Origin: Albifimbria verrucaria
Lineage: Eukaryota; Ascomycota; Sordariomycetes; Hypocreales; Stachybotryaceae
Direction of reading: 5' to 3'
NCBI GenBank assembly: GCA_020081605.1
Contig: JAHREC010000062.1
Coordinates: 3,715,758-3,779,757 of the forward strand
Length of the DNA: 64,000 bases
Within the stretch, counting starts at the first letter, position 1, and each line of letters opens with the position of its first letter. Both the position numbers and the translations under genes were made by a program. The notes under the pieces were generated by a model. That model was not told where the DNA came from. It was given only the letters and a program-made list of their open reading frames with translations, and searched no databases. Below are positions 60,937 to 64,000 of the stretch, one piece after another.

Positions 60937-61294
60937 GAAGCAGTTATCTGCCCGGTTTAATGTGGAAAGTCTCAAGTTTTTGGGCGAATGTTATTGTTTG
61001 AAATCCCGCAAAATGGTGGAATAGGTTTCAGAATGCAGGGATGGTAACATATATAGCCTGATCATATTGGCATTTAACTTTAATATATTCGTGCATAAAC
61101 AGGTTGCAGGTTGTTGGTCCGTCGCACGCCAGCCACCGACCATGTTTCTGCCTGCTCCCGCTTGGGCGCCGTGAATCAACTTTGTAAGCTGAGAATCCGT
61201 ATATTTAAAACAATCGCCCTCGAAATTCTAGCGACCAAGCCGTATAATAAAACGATTGCAGTACTCATACACACGGTATTCCCTAAGCGCGATC
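60937..61294. other. Spacer between F-box genes 2 and 3
   Basis: No supported frame; AT-rich promoter-like DNA. Confidence 0.5.
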
Positions 61295-62605
61295 ATGCCT
61301 CTCCTCATGATCACGTATAGAAACCCTGATACCTTCTTGGACGCCCTTCCCACCGAGATTCTTCAAGACATCGCCGGCCACCTCGCGAAATGCGACCTTC
61401 TATCGCTAAACATGACTTCCAAGGTATTGCATAGGGTCACAGCCCCGAAACTATACAGGCATGTGAGCATCAGGCGTAGTAGACAGCTCCGAGTGTTTGC
61501 AGAAATTGTGTCAGCCAGGCAGCATGCCGCTGAATACACAACACGGTTCGCGTTGGAAGATCCGATTGATCCTTTATGGGCCGAGAGTGAAGGCCGGCTT
61601 ATGCAGCTCCAACAAATATTTGGCACTCCATGGACGAACTTGAAGGTTCTCATCATGGATAAGAGGCCAATGGAAATCGAAAATACCTCTGAAGCCAAGC
61701 GTCTGGCGACCCATATCGTCAAAGCTGTGCTGGCTCAATCGCAGCTCGAGCAGTGTAGGTAGTCCTACAATTTGTGAAACTTATACGTCAAACGTATATT
61801 TATTATACTGCGCAGTTGCTTTTCGCTTTTCTTACAAGGAACCATATCCTACAGCGTCAGAAATGTTCGGTGTGCTTCACCATCCTAACCTGCGGACCAT
61901 CACTTTAGGTGGCCTCGGACTCTGGTCAGACGATACCGTAGAGGATCTCGAGGAGGCCGGGTGTGTCGAACCTCGCCAGCCTCTACATCTCCGGCTGTAC
62001 AGATGTGATTTAGGAGGGAAAGCCTTCAAGCTTTGCTCAACCACGTCGGTAAACTACGCAAATTCTCTCTCTTCGATTACACGTATCGCTCAGAATCCTC
62101 CACCTTTGACCACACGTCTTTCTTCGGAGACCTCCCAAGTTCCAGAGATCCAAAGATTATATCCTATATGGAAGCCCTACACAGTTTAAAAACAGACCTC
62201 GAGGCGCTAACCCTCGTCCATGACCATATACTGGTCCATTGGAAAAGGAATGGCATTAGGCCGGAGCATATTGATCTCCGCGGGTTTAAGAAATTGAAGC
62301 ACCTCTTCCTCGAGCCAATATTCTTGAGAATCATATCCCAGGAACCAGATGGGTTCAAGACTACGATACCTCCCAATTTGGAGCACCTGTCTGTGCACTG
62401 TATTGACGTCGGCGACAAGGCAAAGGCGATTATCAAGTATCTGCCGAGATTAAAGGAGGCTGCTCCTCATCTTAAGCGGATAACTATAGTCTCTGGTGAT
62501 AAACGTAGACCACGAGGTCTTAGCACAGCCGCAGCGGCTGTAGGAATCAGCATTTACTCAAGAAGGTGGAAAGAAAACCATAGTTGGTATGCCGACAACT
62601 GGTAG
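61295..62605 (+). CDS. F-box protein 3 of a tandem cluster, about 416 aa
   Basis: Exons 61295-61754 and 61816-62605; the 61-base intron (GTAGGT to GCGCAG) again follows the LEQ motif. ATG at 61295 (MPLLMITYRN). The F-box is FLDALPTEILQDIAGHLAKC with LLSLNMTSKVLHRV. The second exon starts FAFRFSYKEPYPTASEMFG and breaks frame between 61958 and 62020, where more than one small indel is needed; the net change is one missing base. Beyond it the leucine-rich part continues (VGKLRKFSLFDYTY, DLEALTLVHDHILVHW, PPNLEHLSVHCIDV, APHLKRITIVSG) to WYADNW. Role as for the two paralogues. Confidence 0.82.
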
Positions 62606-63032
62606 CCAAGATAAATTGATGGCAGCGTATTTCATCAGGTCTGGAGAGATCACGGAGGGGTAGAACAGCATTTTCAGACGACTAAACATTCGTGTCATTC
62701 TACAGCGCGAGTCTAGATACAATAGGTTTATCCATGGCCTCAGATGCATGCTCTACGTTTTCTGCCACCGCACCGTTTTGATCATTCAGATAGACGTGGT
62801 AGTTCCATCATCCATAAGTTCCATTCGCTGTGATTTTTGTACTTTTTCCCATTCAATGAAACTTCTCTAACAAATCCAGATCCACAACCACCCTCGCTGT
62901 AAATGCAACCTGTGCATATCCTCGAGCGCCGCCGCCACCCTCCTCCATGATTCCCATGATGTTGTTACACTATAGCCCCGTGTGGCGACGACGTTTAGAT
63001 ATTTAGAGACTGTCGCGCAACGTGTTGCGTGA
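62606..63032. other. Intergenic DNA between convergent genes
   Basis: 427 bases between the stops of F-box gene 3 (plus) and SEC61 (minus). It holds only 3' flanks; no frame of note. Confidence 0.6.
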
Positions 63033-64000
63033 TCAGCCCATGATCATGCCCTTCATGCCGGAAAAGTCACCCTCCTTGGCAGCGATTTCGAAGTAGCCGT
63101 AGATGATACTATGCATAATTAGTAATGGACAAAAAGCGATAAAGAATGGTTACGCGACTTACGTGACAGCAAGGAGAGTACCGGTACCGGAGCCGAGAGC
63201 GCCCATCAGGTCGCTGAAGACGGAGAGAGCACCAATGCAGGCACCACCGAAGGCAGCGGCAGTGGGGATGACGCGCTTAAGCTCCTTGTACATGCTCTGG
63301 TCACGGTGGCCGGCCATGACAAGACCCTGGTCCTTCAGCTGCTTGGCAACGTCGCGAGGGCTGGAGCCGGAAACCTCAATCCAGGTCTTGGAGAAGAGAG
63401 CGCAAGCACCGAGCATGTAGACGATGTAGGCGGCGGTGTGGATGGGGTCGAGGAGAGCCTCCTTGAAGTTCAGGGAGGGGACATGTAGTAGACGAGACCG
63501 GAGATGGCGTGCAGCTGAGAAGAGCCGTCCTTGGCCTCCCAGACACCGAAGAGACGGACGAGGAGGTTCTCGGAGAAGCGAGAGTACAGCATCTGGCTGA
63601 TCAGGAAGATGTTGGAAGACAGGGCGGACTGCAGCATGATGGGCATGTTGGAGGTGTAGAACAGGCGGACGGGGTAAGAGCCGCGAGCACCACGCTGGCG
63701 GGAGGACTTGACGGGGATCTCGACACGGAAACCCTGCAGGTAGATGACGGCAGCGAAGACGGCAATGGTGGCCAGCAGGTTCATGACGTTGGGGAGGTTC
63801 TGTCTGTAAAGGCCTCCTGCAGAGCGCGCTGCTTGTTGGAGCGGGTCATGAGCAGGTGGAAAAGGGCGATGACGGCACCCTCGAACTCAGGGCCACGGCC
63901 GGTGTTGATGGTGGTTGGGGAGAAAGCCTTCCACATGATGGACTCGCAGATGTTGGTGGCAATGAAGAGCGAGATACCGCTGCCAAGACCGTAGCCCTTC
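63033..64000 (-). CDS. Sec61 alpha, protein-translocation channel subunit, C-terminal part (gene runs off the window)
   Basis: Core of the ER membrane channel for secretory and membrane proteins. The last exon is 63108-63033, after a 54-base intron (63109-63162); the larger exon runs from 63163 beyond 64000. The coding sequence enters at [20 protein letters not shown], with [32 protein letters not shown], a membrane segment, [52 protein letters not shown] and [20 protein letters not shown]. It ends [12 protein letters not shown]. Two frame breaks lie at 63808-63810 (one base missing, after LQEAF) and 63477-63480 (one missing, in LVYYMSPSLNFKE). In an essential, extremely conserved gene these are almost certainly sequence errors. 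Confidence 0.96.

Noticed and set aside
2716..63810. Repeat-induced point mutation as the cause of the frame breaks
   Set aside because: That process makes C-to-T substitutions, not one-base indels in homopolymers.

Overview
The window is nuclear DNA from a filamentous ascomycete, most likely a sordariomycete. Evidence: short introns of about 45-66 bases with GT-rich donors and CTAAC/CTGAC branch sites, a Zn2Cys6 remnant, HET-domain and NACHT genes, fungal PD-(D/E)XK-like proteins, and core genes that match filamentous fungi (SEC61, a DNF3-type P4-ATPase, an IRC6/p34-like gene, an ABCC transporter). The species cannot be fixed by eye.

Layout. 0-28 kb is accessory in character. It holds an ASCH-domain protein, two different PD-(D/E)XK nuclease-like proteins, a Cys-rich surface protein with a detached tail exon, a divergent pair of FAD amine oxidases (L-amino-acid oxidase and a sarcosine-oxidase-like enzyme), a pogo transposase fragment, an SCO1/SenC-linalool dehydratase fusion, a decayed Zn2Cys6 gene, two copies of a non-coding repeat, and a divergent HET / NACHT-HEAT pair. 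28.7-55 kb is core in character: a quinone-oxidoreductase-like MDR enzyme, a P4 lipid flippase, a homeobox factor with a 6.4 kb gene-free stretch upstream, an IRC6/p34-like adaptin-binding protein, a conserved membrane protein of unknown role, and an ABCC transporter. 57.9-62.6 kb holds three tandem F-box genes that share an intron position. The window ends inside SEC61, read from the minus strand.

A warning runs through the annotation. Almost every multi-hundred-codon gene carries one or more one- or two-base frame breaks, nearly always in a homopolymer run, and mostly as missing bases. Two fall within about 330 bases of SEC61, an essential gene. Correcting the breaks brings every gene tested to a whole number of codons. 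I therefore treat these breaks as probable sequence or assembly errors and annotate the genes as intact. Three in-frame stops (48535, 34594, 15580) and the fragmentary transposase are treated separately.

Functional themes: allorecognition and cell death (HET plus NLR), H2O2-producing amino-acid oxidation, and ubiquitin-ligase adaptor expansion (F-box) sit beside conserved secretory-pathway genes (SEC61, P4-ATPase, IRC6-like, ABC transporter).
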